Of a stretch of DNA of 52,091 nt, positions 17,612 through 27,050 are shown piece by piece. The DNA is taken from positions 1-52,091 of the forward strand of contig RDXV01000013.1 of NCBI GenBank assembly GCA_004292695.1. Reading direction: 5' to 3'. Source of the DNA: Nostocales cyanobacterium. Its GTDB lineage: Bacteria > Cyanobacteriota > Cyanobacteriia > Cyanobacteriales > Nostocaceae. Within the stretch, counting starts at the first letter, position 1, and the number at the start of each line of letters is the position of its first letter. The notes below the pieces were generated by a model. The model had not been told where the DNA came from. It saw only the letters and a program-made list of their open reading frames with translations, and did not search any database. A program made the translations under genes and the position numbers.

Positions 17612-17660
17612 AGTCGTCTTTAGACGACTTTCGCTATTAGCCTCAGAATTAATTCTGAGG
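17612..17660. repeat. Paired palindromes (copy B)
   Basis: AGTCGTCTTTAGACGACT (17612-17629) and CCTCAGAATTAATTCTGAGG (17641-17660), joined by a short spacer. It is a near-identical direct copy of 16325-16373. Copy B has the perfect first palindrome, whereas copy A has one changed base in it. Confidence 0.85.
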
Positions 17661-17700
17661 CGGTTACTAATGCAAAATAGATGCAAAATATCAGTTTAAT

Positions 17701-17952
17701 TTAAGCTGTTTGTCTTGCATCATATTCAACATTTCCCCAACTTTCAGGAAGAAGTTGAACCCAGGAAATAGGAACAGAAACTACATCTAGGGTTTCACCG
17801 TCTGCAAAAACTTCTAAAATATATCCTGGTTCTGGTTGAGTTTTGGTAGGATTGAGATGATCCAAAACAACCCCCCTATTACCAGCTTTGACAAGTCTGT
17901 TAGGAACATCTTGTTTTAGTTCTACCCACTAAAATAGGGTGGCTGTTTTCAT
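17701..17952 (-). pseudogene. DUF4926-like small protein interrupted by an in-frame stop
   Basis: Reading from the ATG at 17952 gives MKTATLF, then TAG, then an uninterrupted frame to a TAA at 17701-17703 (83 codons in all). The continuation WVELKQDVPNRLVKAGNRGV and EPGYILEVFADGETLDVVSV looks like the small beta-rich DUF4926-type proteins. One C-to-T change (CAG to TAG) would explain the stop. No plausible alternative start follows it before the conserved core. It begins 4 bases after the stop of the 169-aa gene, as the last member of a tight minus-strand cassette. It may be a recent pseudogene or a sequencing difference. Confidence 0.6.
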
Positions 17953-17956
17953 GGTT

Positions 17957-18466
17957 TTAAGTCTGGAGAGCCATTGATGTATGATAAACTTCTCCTTTAT
18001 AGGGTTGCCAAATATAACCAGAACTAAACTCTTGGAAACCTGATAATGTTTCTAATCCCTGTGTCAGTTCTGTAGATAAAACTAATCCGGGAATAGATAA
18101 ATTAGGTAAGTCTTCTATCAATTCACTATAGGTTCTAAATTCATCAACTTCTACGCCAACTAAAGCATAGCGGAATTTAGTATGGGGTAACTTACTAAAC
18201 AAACTCAAATCGTCGTAGAGCGAAAAACCTAATTCTGTCATTAGATTAGCACTCTCAGGACTATCTATGCCCACGGAACTAATATTATCTGAGCAAACCC
18301 GACACCACCAGTTATTTTCTATATCTTGAAAAGTGTCTACGCTAAGTTGAAATTTAGTATTTATTATATACCTTATCCCTGTCCACTGCGTTTCAAAATG
18401 AAGAGCTAAAATCTCAGCACTCGTTTTATCACCACATTCTGCTGATAAACTAAATATCCAAGCCAT
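17957..18466 (-). CDS. Unknown protein in the small-gene cassette
   Basis: No family recognised. The 169-aa product is acidic and soluble, without signal peptide or membrane segment. It has a cysteine- and tryptophan-bearing stretch (NNWWCRVCSDN, about residues 52-62) and alternating short strands typical of small alpha/beta proteins. GGAGG lies about 8 bases before the ATG (AGGAGGCTATAAAT). It sits 26 bases after the 149-aa gene and 4 bases before the DUF4926-like gene, so it is co-transcribed with both. Small acidic proteins beside DUF4926-type proteins recall immunity-protein neighbourhoods of polymorphic toxins. That is a suggestion only; no toxin gene is visible nearby. Confidence 0.6.
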   Translation of the reverse strand: MAWIFSLSAECGDKTSAEILALHFETQWTGIRYIINTKFQLSVDTFQDIENNWWCRVCSDNISSVGIDSPESANLMTELGFSLYDDLSLFSKLPHTKFRYALVGVEVDEFRTYSELIEDLPNLSIPGLVLSTELTQGLETLSGFQEFSSGYIWQPYKGEVYHTSMALQT

Positions 18467-18492
18467 ATTTATAGCCTCCTGTAGTTATAATT

Positions 18493-18942
18493 TTAATCAA
18501 CTCTTTGCCAATACTTTTGGGTATTTGCTAAGGCTAATTCATATTTTTCTAATAACATTGTAACTCTTGGTAAAATACTAACATGAGTTGGACTGTCCTG
18601 AATAGCTTGTAAATCTCCATTGATATTGATATCATCAATTTGCCATAAAGGATATTTTCCAAGTCCACCAAATTTAGCAGGTTTGCGATGTGCTGGTAAA
18701 CTTTCAATGGACAGGGAAACTGACATTCCTTTTCTATCCTCCCTGATGGCAACATCAACCAATTCTCCGCGAGATTCACGCTCTGACTCTGGTAATAGAT
18801 AGCCTTGTTTATCCAGATAACCTAAAGGCATTTGTTCAACATTTATATCAATACCTATTCTAACTCCTAATAAGTTCGGATGGCGACCGATTTTGGGTTT
18901 ACCATTTTCATCCATCATACTTCTATAGTAGAGTTTTACCAT
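18493..18942 (-). CDS. Unknown protein in the small-gene cassette
   Basis: No family recognised. The 149-aa product has an N-terminal beta-rich half (KIGRHPNLLGVRIGIDINV), a charged middle (PESERESRGELVDVAIREDR) and a C-terminal part with a tryptophan-bearing loop (GLGKYPLWQIDDININGD). No signal peptide or membrane segment is seen. It follows a 50-codon ribbon-helix-helix gene by 23 bases and precedes the 169-aa gene by 26 bases. All four genes of this minus-strand cassette are short and closely packed, which fits a single regulated unit. Confidence 0.6.
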   Translation of the reverse strand: MVKLYYRSMMDENGKPKIGRHPNLLGVRIGIDINVEQMPLGYLDKQGYLLPESERESRGELVDVAIREDRKGMSVSLSIESLPAHRKPAKFGGLGKYPLWQIDDININGDLQAIQDSPTHVSILPRVTMLLEKYELALANTQKYWQRVD

Positions 18943-18965
18943 TGTTTAATATTACAAGAGTATAC

Positions 18966-19118
18966 TTATGATATTTTTTGCTGTTGTTGACGGTTAGCTA
19001 GTGCTTCCCCTAGTAAAATCGCGGCCATTTGGCTTTTGGTTCTTTGTTCTTTTTTGGCAATTTCTTCTAATGCTTGCCATGTTTCGTCAGGAATTATGGC
19101 GTTAAGTTTTTTACTCAT
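18966..19118 (-). CDS. Small ribbon-helix-helix (CopG-like) protein
   Basis: A 50-aa frame: the strand MSKKLNAIIPDETW, then helix QALEEIAKKEQRTKSQMAAILLGEAL and a polar glutamine-rich tail. This is the pattern of ribbon-helix-helix proteins: a short N-terminal strand, two helices, and the K(S/T)x(M/A) turn. Proteins of this kind usually repress their own promoter, often as antitoxins. It lies 23 bases upstream of the 149-aa gene and is the first gene of the cassette, so it is the natural autoregulator. No strong ribosome site is visible. Confidence 0.62.
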   Translation of the reverse strand: MSKKLNAIIPDETWQALEEIAKKEQRTKSQMAAILLGEALANRQQQQKIS

Positions 19119-19293
19119 TGATTGATAAGAGATATATTAGTTATGAACTCACTATATCATCAGATATGATGATGTGATGTTAGAGTTATAGAAATAAAAA
19201 TTTACACTTAATACTGAAGGTGTGAAGATGTACATTGTTACCATGTCGTCTTTCAATGATCAGTATTTATCAATCCTTTTGACTGACAAAATT

Positions 19294-19329
19294 AAGAGGT
19301 AAAGATCATCAATAAATCCTTACCCCTTA
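19294..19329 (-). terminator. Likely chlB terminator
   Basis: On the minus strand AAGGGGTAAGG and CTTTACCTCTT pair with one or two mismatches around a short AT-rich loop, followed by AATTTTG. It lies 25 bases after the chlB stop, where a rho-independent terminator is expected. Confidence 0.4.
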
Positions 19330-19353
19330 ATATTATTAATTAAACCCCCAAAC

Positions 19354-20880
19354 CTAAGCCCCTACAGCCTCCTTAGCTGCATACAAAACCTCAGCCGAAA
19401 TATCCTTAACTCCCCGTTCACGGGCAAACTTTTCAGTATTTCGCTTCACTTTTCCTCTTACAAAACCAGGAATTTTATTCAATTCTGCTAAACCATCTTT
19501 TGTCCAATGTAAATCAGATTCGGCAGAAATTCCTTTAGTAATTACCTCTTTTGTATCGTGTCCACCAAAGATTTCTAACAGGTGATCTTCCATTCCCAAA
19601 GTGAAGGAATTGTAGATTAAATCGGTGATTTGATTTGTACCTTCATAACCCATAAATGGTTTATAACCAATGGGGAAATTTTGCACGTGAATAGGTGCTG
19701 CAATGACTCCACAGGGAATATCCAAACGTTTACCTACATGACGTTCCATCTGTGTACCAAAAATTGCAGAAGGTTCAACGCGGGCGATCGCATCACCAAT
19801 ATCTCCATGATCTTCTGTAATTAAAACCTCATCGCAATATTCGCTCACCTGTTCTCTAAACCAGTCAGCATCATATTTACAATAAGTACCTGCCCATACT
19901 ACATGAATTCCCATTTCTCTTGATAAAATTTTAGTAATAGCTGCTGCATGGGTACTATCACCAAAAACCACCGCTTTTTTACCTGTTAAATTCTGACAGT
20001 CAATAGAACGGGAAAACCAAGCAGCTTGGGAAACATATAAAGTTTGCTCATTGATAAATTCCTCGTAATCAACATTCGCACCTTGTTGATTAATTACTTG
20101 TTGAATTTTGCGGATACATCTAGCAGTTTCCACCACACCCATAGGGGTAATATCTATAAATGGTGTACCAAATTCTTCTTGTAAGTAATTAGCAGTCATC
20201 ATCCCCAATTCCCGATAAGGAATTAAGTTAAACCATGCTTTTGGTAAATTTTTTAATTCATGAACAGAAGCACCTTCAGGAATGATAGTATTAACTTCAA
20301 TTCCTAAATTATTCATTAATTTTTTCAGTTCTGTACAATCATGATTATTATGAAAACCCAACGTAGAAATACCAATTATATTTACTGAGGGTTTTTCAGT
20401 TTTGGAAGTTGGTAATTCGTCTTTTTTCCGAGCTTTTTCAATGTAATATTTGACAATTTGATGTAAAGTTCTGTCTGCTGCTTGCAGTTCATTCACGCGA
20501 TAATGATTAACGTCTGCTAACAACACATCACTTTTAGTCTCTATTTGCGCTCTTTCTACAAAGTTTTGTAAATCTTCTTGTAAAATACTCGATGTGCAAG
20601 TAGGAGTTAAAACAATTAAATCTGGGTGTTCTTCTGCATCCTTGCGAGTGATATTGTCTACTACCTTTTCTTGAGAACCACGCGCTAAAACATGACGATC
20701 TACAATACTAGCTGTAACTGGTGTAAAATCACGTTCCCGCGATAACATCGAACGCATAACATTAAAATAGTCGTCTCCTAAAGGAGCGTGCATAATTGCG
20801 TGAACATTTTTAAAGGAACTAGCAACCCGTAAAGTACCAATGTGAGCAGGTCCAGCATACATCCAGTAAGCTAATTTCAT
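19354..20880 (-). CDS. chlB: Light-independent protochlorophyllide reductase subunit B
   Basis: Catalytic NB subunit of the dark-operative protochlorophyllide oxidoreductase (DPOR), which reduces protochlorophyllide in chlorophyll synthesis without light together with ChlN and the ChlL electron donor. The 508-aa frame has the expected start [18 protein letters not shown]; the open frame extends 28 codons further, but AGGAG lies 8 bases before this ATG. D36 (PLGDDYF) is the aspartate that ligates the [4Fe-4S] cluster in place of a fourth cysteine. The C-terminal [20 protein letters not shown] domain is intact. chlL and chlN are not adjacent, as is usual in Nostocales, where chlB stands apart. 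The enzyme is oxygen-sensitive and matters most in darkness. Confidence 0.97.
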   Translation of the reverse strand: MKLAYWMYAGPAHIGTLRVASSFKNVHAIMHAPLGDDYFNVMRSMLSRERDFTPVTASIVDRHVLARGSQEKVVDNITRKDAEEHPDLIVLTPTCTSSILQEDLQNFVERAQIETKSDVLLADVNHYRVNELQAADRTLHQIVKYYIEKARKKDELPTSKTEKPSVNIIGISTLGFHNNHDCTELKKLMNNLGIEVNTIIPEGASVHELKNLPKAWFNLIPYRELGMMTANYLQEEFGTPFIDITPMGVVETARCIRKIQQVINQQGANVDYEEFINEQTLYVSQAAWFSRSIDCQNLTGKKAVVFGDSTHAAAITKILSREMGIHVVWAGTYCKYDADWFREQVSEYCDEVLITEDHGDIGDAIARVEPSAIFGTQMERHVGKRLDIPCGVIAAPIHVQNFPIGYKPFMGYEGTNQITDLIYNSFTLGMEDHLLEIFGGHDTKEVITKGISAESDLHWTKDGLAELNKIPGFVRGKVKRNTEKFARERGVKDISAEVLYAAKEAVGA

Positions 20881-21202
20881 TCGGTTTTCTCCTGTGATAG
20901 TTTTAATAACTATGAGTTTTCGCCTATTAAATTGGATTGTCGCAAAAGTTTTGACTATCAACAAATAAGGTTTTTTAAGTAAGTGAAGTTATCTTCTAGG
21001 TGTTAGCAAATCTTAGCATTACTCAAAGGTAGTCATAGATAGGATTTTGGGGATTAAGGGCTAAATTTTTTTCATAGTTTAAGTAAATAACTCTTAATAT
21101 TTTGATAAATATTTTGATAAATATTTCTATCAGTTTTTAGAGATATGTAAAGTGTTTTTTTGTTATCATGTAATTATGGTGTAATTATCCAGTAAAAAAA
21201 TA
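20881..21202. other. Divergent intergenic region, chlB / Uma2 gene
   Basis: Shared promoter space for two divergent genes. A tandem ATATTTTGATAAAT-type unit lies at about 21097-21126. I see no recognisable operator and no small gene. Confidence 0.4.
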
Positions 21203-21892
21203 ATGGTAAAAATACCCTTTTCTCCTACTCTTATTTTTCCTTTAAATAATGGTGATAAACTAAATCGTTATGAATTTGAGCGTCGTTATCAGAATACACC
21301 TGAAGCTAAAAAAGCTGAATTAATTGAGGGAATTGTTTATATTATGCCTGCTGCTTTGCGTTTTAGAAGTCATGGTCAACCTCATGCTCGCATTTTAACA
21401 TGGCTTGGTAATTATGAGGTTTTAACTCCTGGTGTAGAATTAGCAATTGAACCTACAGTACGTTTAGACTTCGATAATGAACCTCAACCAGATGCAGTTT
21501 TGATTATTACACCAGAAGCAGGTGGACAAACTAGAATTAGTGAAGATGATTATATTGAAGGAGCGCCGGAATTAGTAGTAGAAATTGCCGCTAGTAGTGC
21601 AGCTATTGATTTACATGGTAAAAAACAAGCGTATCGTCGTAATGGTGTAAAAGAGTATATTGTTTGGCAAGTTTTAGAGCAAAAATTAACTTGGTTTTAT
21701 TTAGAAAAAGGTGAGTATTTAGAATTAGTTGCTGATGAAAATGGGATTTTAAAAAGTTGTTTATTTCCAGGTTTATGGTTAGCAGTCAATGATTTGTTAA
21801 CGGGTAATATGTCTGAGGTTTTGCAGGTTTTACAAGTGGGTTTACAGTCTTTTGAACACGGGGAATTTGTTACTAAATTAGGTAATAGTTAA
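21203..21892 (+). CDS. Uma2 family (DUF820) endonuclease-like protein
   Basis: A member of the Uma2/DUF820 family, expanded in cyanobacteria, with a PD-(D/E)XK nuclease fold. The order of core residues is visible: an acidic residue in AELIEGIVYIMP, D in EPQPDAVLII, E in APELVVEIAASS, and K in LHGKKQAYRRNGVKEYIVW. Length is 229 aa, near normal. The physiological role of these proteins is unknown; links to mobile elements have been proposed. It is transcribed away from chlB and converges on the decayed restriction-modification locus. Confidence 0.88.
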   Translation: MVKIPFSPTLIFPLNNGDKLNRYEFERRYQNTPEAKKAELIEGIVYIMPAALRFRSHGQPHARILTWLGNYEVLTPGVELAIEPTVRLDFDNEPQPDAVLIITPEAGGQTRISEDDYIEGAPELVVEIAASSAAIDLHGKKQAYRRNGVKEYIVWQVLEQKLTWFYLEKGEYLELVADENGILKSCLFPGLWLAVNDLLTGNMSEVLQVLQVGLQSFEHGEFVTKLGNS

Positions 21893-21962
21893 AGGTTTTA
21901 AAAGTTTTTATCATATTCTTTTTGTCTCTGTTTGATGTTTTAAGATACTGACAATAAAATAT

Positions 21963-22044
21963 TTATGAATATGGACCAAGAAATCTCTCTCCATTAAAAT
22001 GAATTAAATGATCTGGTTGATCAGCAACCCATACTTCCGTTTCC
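21963..22044 (-). pseudogene. Out-of-frame C-terminal remnant of a BsuBI/PstI-type endonuclease
   Basis: In the frame shifted from the end of the upstream gene, the minus strand reads [17 protein letters not shown], then ERFLGPYS and TAA at 21963-21965. This matches the usual extreme C-terminus of BsuBI/PstI-type endonucleases. The N-terminal winged-helix region of the same family ends the upstream frame. The whole catalytic middle is missing, so an internal deletion joined the two ends out of frame near 22030-22044. Confidence 0.72.
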
Positions 22045-23937
22045 CAAGGATTTGATTAATGATAGTGCTGCTGGTTGTAATTGATAACACCATTTGGGAC
22101 TATTAATAGGTCGGTTTGGTTGATCTGGATTTTCCACCACTAAACCCATTTGTACAAATTGGTGCATGGTTTGTCTTCTCACTGTTTCCCTTGTATTTGG
22201 TGCGTATTGTTTCCCATAGAAATCACGAAACCAATCCATCATTTCTGTAATTCTGCGTTTGGGTGCTGTTGCTTGATCCCAAGCAGTTTCCGGTCGAATG
22301 TCTGCTAATGCGAGTAAACATAATGCTGATCTTTCGTTTTGTTGTTCTTTGGGTGCAGCAATTTCTTTCAATATCTTCATTGATTCTTGAATCTTTTTAC
22401 TAGCTTGAATTGCGTTAATTGTTTCACTCATAATTGATAGATTTTTATGTACAATATCATCTAATTCATCTTGATCAAATTCAGATTCATTAATTTGTTT
22501 TCCCAGTTTGATTAAATCATCTTTACTAGGATATTTAATTTTGCGTAAGTCTGTAGCATTAACTTGTGTGTTACCGCTAAAAAGTCGAAAGTATTGATCA
22601 AATAAAGTTGAATTGAGAAATGCTGTTAAACCTTTTGCTAAATTGATATTGATTCCTTTTCCTTTTGCATGATAGTAGTTAATATGATTTTCTATACCCA
22701 ATACTGGGTAATTTATAGGGTAAGATACAGCAGCAATAACACGACGTTTTTCTTCTTTAGCAGAAAATCTTTTAACTAAAACATAACAACCTTGGGGAAT
22801 TAACCATTTTTGTGTTTCTTGAGTATGAAGAATAGAGATTGATTTTTTAGGATTTTTAGGAGGAAATACAACTTTCCCTGGTTTAATAGATTCTGGGTAA
22901 ATAAGGGGAACTGTTTGAGCATTCAAATAATTTTTCAAAGCTGATTTTAAACGAAAATCAACAACTGGACCTGTAGAAACTTCTAAACCTAGTTCTTCTA
23001 AGGTAGATGAAAATTTATCTATTTGTAATTTTAGGTAATCTGCTAAGGAGTTGGTAATAATATGAATAAAATTCTCAGGATCATCTTTTGCTATAACTTG
23101 ATGATAGGGAACAATTCTGATCTCGGAAATTTGATCTAGTTGTGCTTCTGAGTTAACGCTGATGTTGATATATTTATCTTTATCTTCTTTTTTAATAGCA
23201 TGAAATACTATATTTTCTTGAATTACTTCATTTTCTGAAAACACTAAATCACGACTATCAAAAACATGAATTTTTTGCAGTGACATTTTTTGTAAAAAAG
23301 CTTGACGAAAGGGTCGAAAATAAGCACCATTACAAAAACTTCTGGGAGTAATTGCCACCATTTCACCATTTTCTGTAAGTTGTAACATGGTCAACCAAAC
23401 AAATGCACTATATAAATTTACTGTTTCAATTCCTATTTTTGATAATAGCTTTCTCTCAATTGATTGACTGTTGATTTTTTTGTAGGGTGGATTAAGAATT
23501 GCATGGGTGAAATTTGCAGAATAATTATTAAAAAGTGGTAAATTATTTACTGCTATACTACTAATAAAATTTTCATGATGTAAAGTATAATCGGCTTTAA
23601 TTCCTTTTTTTTCTAAAGCCATACAACATTCTATCAGGCATTTTTCCAAAGAAGATATAAATGTTGATTCTATTTCATAAGCTGTGAGATAACAACTTTC
23701 TATTTGATCATGATTACTCAATATTTTTTCTACAAATGCAGCAGTTAAAGTACCCACACCGGCACCAGGATCAAGTAAACTAATATGTCCCGATAAATTA
23801 TTAAATTGTCTTGTCATCAATTTAGCAATTCTAGCAGGGGTGAAAAATTGACCTAATTCACTTCTCTGTTTTATATGCAATTGTGAGGACAAATTTACAC
23901 CGATAATATCTGTTAAATCTGTGATAGAAGTGATCAT
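22021..23937 (-). CDS. Adenine DNA methyltransferase fused to a truncated BsuBI/PstI endonuclease N-terminus
   Basis: Residues 1-502 are an N6-adenine methyltransferase of the Eco57I/BsuBI type. SAM-binding motif I is [12 protein letters not shown] and the catalytic motif is N149-P-P-Y152; [13 protein letters not shown] (about 29-41) is typical of the group. From M503 onward the protein changes to the N-terminal winged-helix region of a BsuBI/PstI-type restriction enzyme ([45 protein letters not shown]). The frame stops at residue 638 after an out-of-frame junction (LGNGSMGC). The methyltransferase looks intact, so it may still protect or mark DNA as an orphan. The endonuclease is dead. The stop lost between the two parts may be natural fusion or damage. 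Confidence 0.82.
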   Translation of the reverse strand: MITSITDLTDIIGVNLSSQLHIKQRSELGQFFTPARIAKLMTRQFNNLSGHISLLDPGAGVGTLTAAFVEKILSNHDQIESCYLTAYEIESTFISSLEKCLIECCMALEKKGIKADYTLHHENFISSIAVNNLPLFNNYSANFTHAILNPPYKKINSQSIERKLLSKIGIETVNLYSAFVWLTMLQLTENGEMVAITPRSFCNGAYFRPFRQAFLQKMSLQKIHVFDSRDLVFSENEVIQENIVFHAIKKEDKDKYINISVNSEAQLDQISEIRIVPYHQVIAKDDPENFIHIITNSLADYLKLQIDKFSSTLEELGLEVSTGPVVDFRLKSALKNYLNAQTVPLIYPESIKPGKVVFPPKNPKKSISILHTQETQKWLIPQGCYVLVKRFSAKEEKRRVIAAVSYPINYPVLGIENHINYYHAKGKGININLAKGLTAFLNSTLFDQYFRLFSGNTQVNATDLRKIKYPSKDDLIKLGKQINESEFDQDELDDIVHKNLSIMSETINAIQASKKIQESMKILKEIAAPKEQQNERSALCLLALADIRPETAWDQATAPKRRITEMMDWFRDFYGKQYAPNTRETVRRQTMHQFVQMGLVVENPDQPNRPINSPKWCYQLQPAALSLIKSLGNGSMGC

Positions 23938-23954
23938 TGATAAATTGACATAAA

Positions 23955-24005
23955 GAAATTAAAGACTAAATTCTAAAGACTAAATCCTAAAGATTAAATT
24001 CAATT
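23955..24005. repeat. Degenerate heptamer repeat (TCTAAAGACTAAAT type)
   Basis: Imperfect repeats of TAAAGACTAAATTC and TAAAGATTAAATTC fill the gap between the methyltransferase start and the UPF0182 stop. It is another STRR-type array. Confidence 0.6.
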
Positions 24006-26993
24006 CTAAGTCGGTGGTATTCCTTCTTCTTCCACTGGACGAATAATAGCGGGTGCTGGTGTGACTTCTGGTTTAAAAATACCTTCTAATGCTTGTTCTA
24101 AAGTTTGTGCCATCACAATACGATTTTCATAAGCTACCACAACTCTAACTAAAGTGGGTAAACTATTTTGAGTTGCTTCTAAATAAATTGGTTCAACATA
24201 CAATAAAGATTGTTGAATGGGAATTATTAACAGATTACCTTGAACTGCTCTTGAACCTTGACGATTCCATAAAGAAATTTGTTGAGAAATTACCGGATCT
24301 TGGTTAATTCTAGCTTCAATTTGTTCTGTCCCATAAATCAATCTTTCTTTGGGGAAATTGTACAATAATAATTTACCGTAATTTTCACCATCAGAACGAG
24401 CAGCTAACCAAGCTGTTAAGTTATTTCTTTGTTTTGGTGTGTAAGGTAATAATAAAATAAATTCTGCAAATTCAGTATCAGGAAGACTGGTGATTAAATA
24501 ATAAGGTTCGAGTTGACGGGATTCTGTTCCGTAGATTTCGTTGGGAATTTGCCATTGATCTTCACGATTATAAAATACCTGGGGATTGGTAATATGGTAA
24601 ATCATTAACCGTTCCGCTTGGATATTAAAAAAGTCTACAGGATAGCGGATGTGACTACGCAAATTTTCCGGCATTTCTGCAAGAGGTTTCAACATTTTTG
24701 GAAAAATTTGAGACCAAGCATTAATGATCGGATCTTTGGGTTCTGCAACATAGAAATTAACATTGCCATTGTAAGCATCAATGACAACTTTAACAGAGTT
24801 ACGAATATAATTTATCCCCTCACTATTTTGTTCAGAATAGGGGTATCTGTCGCTAATTGTGTAAGCATCTACTATCCAATAAAGGTAATTTTTATTATTA
24901 GCAAATTTTTCTTGTTTAGGATTTGGGTTTGTATCAGTAGTAACTAAATAAGGTTCACTATCAAATTTTAAAAATGGTGCTATTTCCCTAATTCTTTCAT
25001 TAATATTCCGTCTAAATAATACCTTTGTTTCTGGTAAAAAATCTCTGGTAAATATCATTCTCCAGTCTTTTAAATACATAGAAAATAACCATCTGCGCCA
25101 CAGAGATCCTATTCTAATTCCTCCTTTACCATCATAGGTATTATAAACATTATCGCTACCACTGGGATAGTCTAATTCTTTTACTTTTGTCCCAGTCATG
25201 ACATGAGTATTAGTAATTTCACCGTAATAAATTCGTGGTTCACCAATAGGAATACTTGCTCTAATTTCTGGACTAGAAGTAGTTAATGCACTACCGTTAC
25301 CACTGATATCTTTAACGAAATATTCCGGTAAACCACCAGGTGCGACTGTATTAACAGGACTCATAGTAAAACCATAACCATGAGTGTAAACAAAGTTGCG
25401 GTTTACCCATGTTTTTGCTTGTTCAGGTACAGCATCATAATCTAATTCTCTAGCGGCAATTAATACCTGTCTTTTTTCTGTAGTGCGGTTATTTTTTTGG
25501 TTAGGTTCAGTTTTGATAATATAGCGATCAATGTCTGCATCAGGAAAACGATAATAAGGACGAATTTGTTGTAACTGTCTATTAGTTTTTAAGAGAGGTT
25601 GTTGATCCCAGAGACGGATATTTTGAATAGTTAAATCATTAGCTTCAATATCTGCTCTAGTTAATTTTCCTGTGGGGTTAAAAGTTCTAGAGTCAATTGC
25701 TTGTAAATCAAATGCTTGCCTGGTAAGGTTAATAGTTCTTGTTATATATGGTGTTTCCCTTTGTAATTCGTTGGGTTGAACTATTAAATATTGTACAATT
25801 CCCGGAATAATAAAATCACCATTTATAACTAAAAATAAGTAAGCTACTACACTATATAATACCCATTGATGATGAGGTGATTTGGGTTTAAAAAATAAAG
25901 TTTGCGATAATAAGTAAAAGGCAATTCCTACAGCTAAAACACATAAAATTGTGTCCGCTGGTAATTGTGCCGTGACATCGGTAAAACTTGCACCAAAATT
26001 AACTCCACGTGAAGAATAAACCAGTTCATAACGACTTAGCCAATAACTAAATGCTACTACTAACATTAAGTAGCTACCTAAAGCCAATAAATGACGTTTT
26101 TGCTGTGTGGAAAAACCCGGAAAAAACCCTTGACTAAAACTATCTCCTGATAAAAAATAAGTCAAAGCAACAGAAATAATACTATAAACAGATAATCCAA
26201 TTAACCAAAAAGCTAATAATTCCCAAAGGGGTAGAGAAAATATATAAAAACTAATATCTTGGTTGAATAAAGGTTCTGTGTTAGTAAATTGTTGAGAATT
26301 AAAGTATAATAGGATTTTGTCCCAGTTTCTAGCCACAATTAAACCAAAAACAAGACTCAAAACGGTGGCGATCGCCCACAGCAAGAACTCAGTGTATATT
26401 AACAAGGCGATCGCCAACAGCGAAGCTATAATTAAATACTCAGTTTGGGAAGTCATTTTAATAATTAAATTCCCAACTATTTCTGGTCTAAATAAAGTTG
26501 TAAATGGTGAGCTTACCTGATTAATTTGTCCATTCCAATAACTGATAGCAACCTGTCCATAATGTGTTACCATTAATCCTAATAAAAAACTTAAACCTAT
26601 GGTTATAGGTAATAACCAAATCAGTTTAATACTTTTACTTTTACTTTCACCTACAATTAATTTTTTTTGCTCATTTTGAGCATATTGAGGACTCAAGAAA
26701 ACAGCTATTTCTTTACTTAGTCCTGTATTTTCTATTCTTGCCGGTTCATTTTTCAGAGAATGGGGATATTTCCATCGTCTTGCTAATACCAAATTACCTA
26801 ACAAATAACTAAAACTAACAATCACAACACCCAAGCACAAAATACTTTGAGTGGTAATTCTCACTAAAAAAGATTGTAAATATCCTACTTCTTGAAACCA
26901 AAGAGTTTCCGCTCCCAAACGAGAAACAAGATCCAGGATCACCCACAAACCCAAAGGAAGAATAATAAATCTAAAGCACCATTTTAAATACAT
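24006..26993 (-). CDS. UPF0182 family large membrane protein
   Basis: A 995-aa protein of the UPF0182/COG1615 family, found in cyanobacteria and actinobacteria with no settled function. The N-terminal 400 residues hold about eight to nine hydrophobic helices (for example near 5-25, 45-65, 125-147, 185-220, 255-280, 305-325, 345-365 and 380-400). The remaining 600 residues form a soluble domain, probably on the outer face, with family motifs such as [25 protein letters not shown] and [17 protein letters not shown]. The C-terminus ends in a proline-rich [17 protein letters not shown] tail. It follows the CHAT gene by 57 bases on the same strand, so the two may share a transcript. Length is normal for the family. 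Confidence 0.92.
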   Translation of the reverse strand: MYLKWCFRFIILPLGLWVILDLVSRLGAETLWFQEVGYLQSFLVRITTQSILCLGVVIVSFSYLLGNLVLARRWKYPHSLKNEPARIENTGLSKEIAVFLSPQYAQNEQKKLIVGESKSKSIKLIWLLPITIGLSFLLGLMVTHYGQVAISYWNGQINQVSSPFTTLFRPEIVGNLIIKMTSQTEYLIIASLLAIALLIYTEFLLWAIATVLSLVFGLIVARNWDKILLYFNSQQFTNTEPLFNQDISFYIFSLPLWELLAFWLIGLSVYSIISVALTYFLSGDSFSQGFFPGFSTQQKRHLLALGSYLMLVVAFSYWLSRYELVYSSRGVNFGASFTDVTAQLPADTILCVLAVGIAFYLLSQTLFFKPKSPHHQWVLYSVVAYLFLVINGDFIIPGIVQYLIVQPNELQRETPYITRTINLTRQAFDLQAIDSRTFNPTGKLTRADIEANDLTIQNIRLWDQQPLLKTNRQLQQIRPYYRFPDADIDRYIIKTEPNQKNNRTTEKRQVLIAARELDYDAVPEQAKTWVNRNFVYTHGYGFTMSPVNTVAPGGLPEYFVKDISGNGSALTTSSPEIRASIPIGEPRIYYGEITNTHVMTGTKVKELDYPSGSDNVYNTYDGKGGIRIGSLWRRWLFSMYLKDWRMIFTRDFLPETKVLFRRNINERIREIAPFLKFDSEPYLVTTDTNPNPKQEKFANNKNYLYWIVDAYTISDRYPYSEQNSEGINYIRNSVKVVIDAYNGNVNFYVAEPKDPIINAWSQIFPKMLKPLAEMPENLRSHIRYPVDFFNIQAERLMIYHITNPQVFYNREDQWQIPNEIYGTESRQLEPYYLITSLPDTEFAEFILLLPYTPKQRNNLTAWLAARSDGENYGKLLLYNFPKERLIYGTEQIEARINQDPVISQQISLWNRQGSRAVQGNLLIIPIQQSLLYVEPIYLEATQNSLPTLVRVVVAYENRIVMAQTLEQALEGIFKPEVTPAPAIIRPVEEEGIPPT

Positions 26994-27050
26994 TTTTCAA
27001 AAACAATTAAAATTAATTACTCTCAACTCACTGATAACTGATAACTGATC

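Noticed and set aside
27030-27049. CTGATAACTGATAACTGATC as a regulatory operator for UPF0182
   Set aside because: It is a short STRR of the AGTTATC family, read on the other strand.
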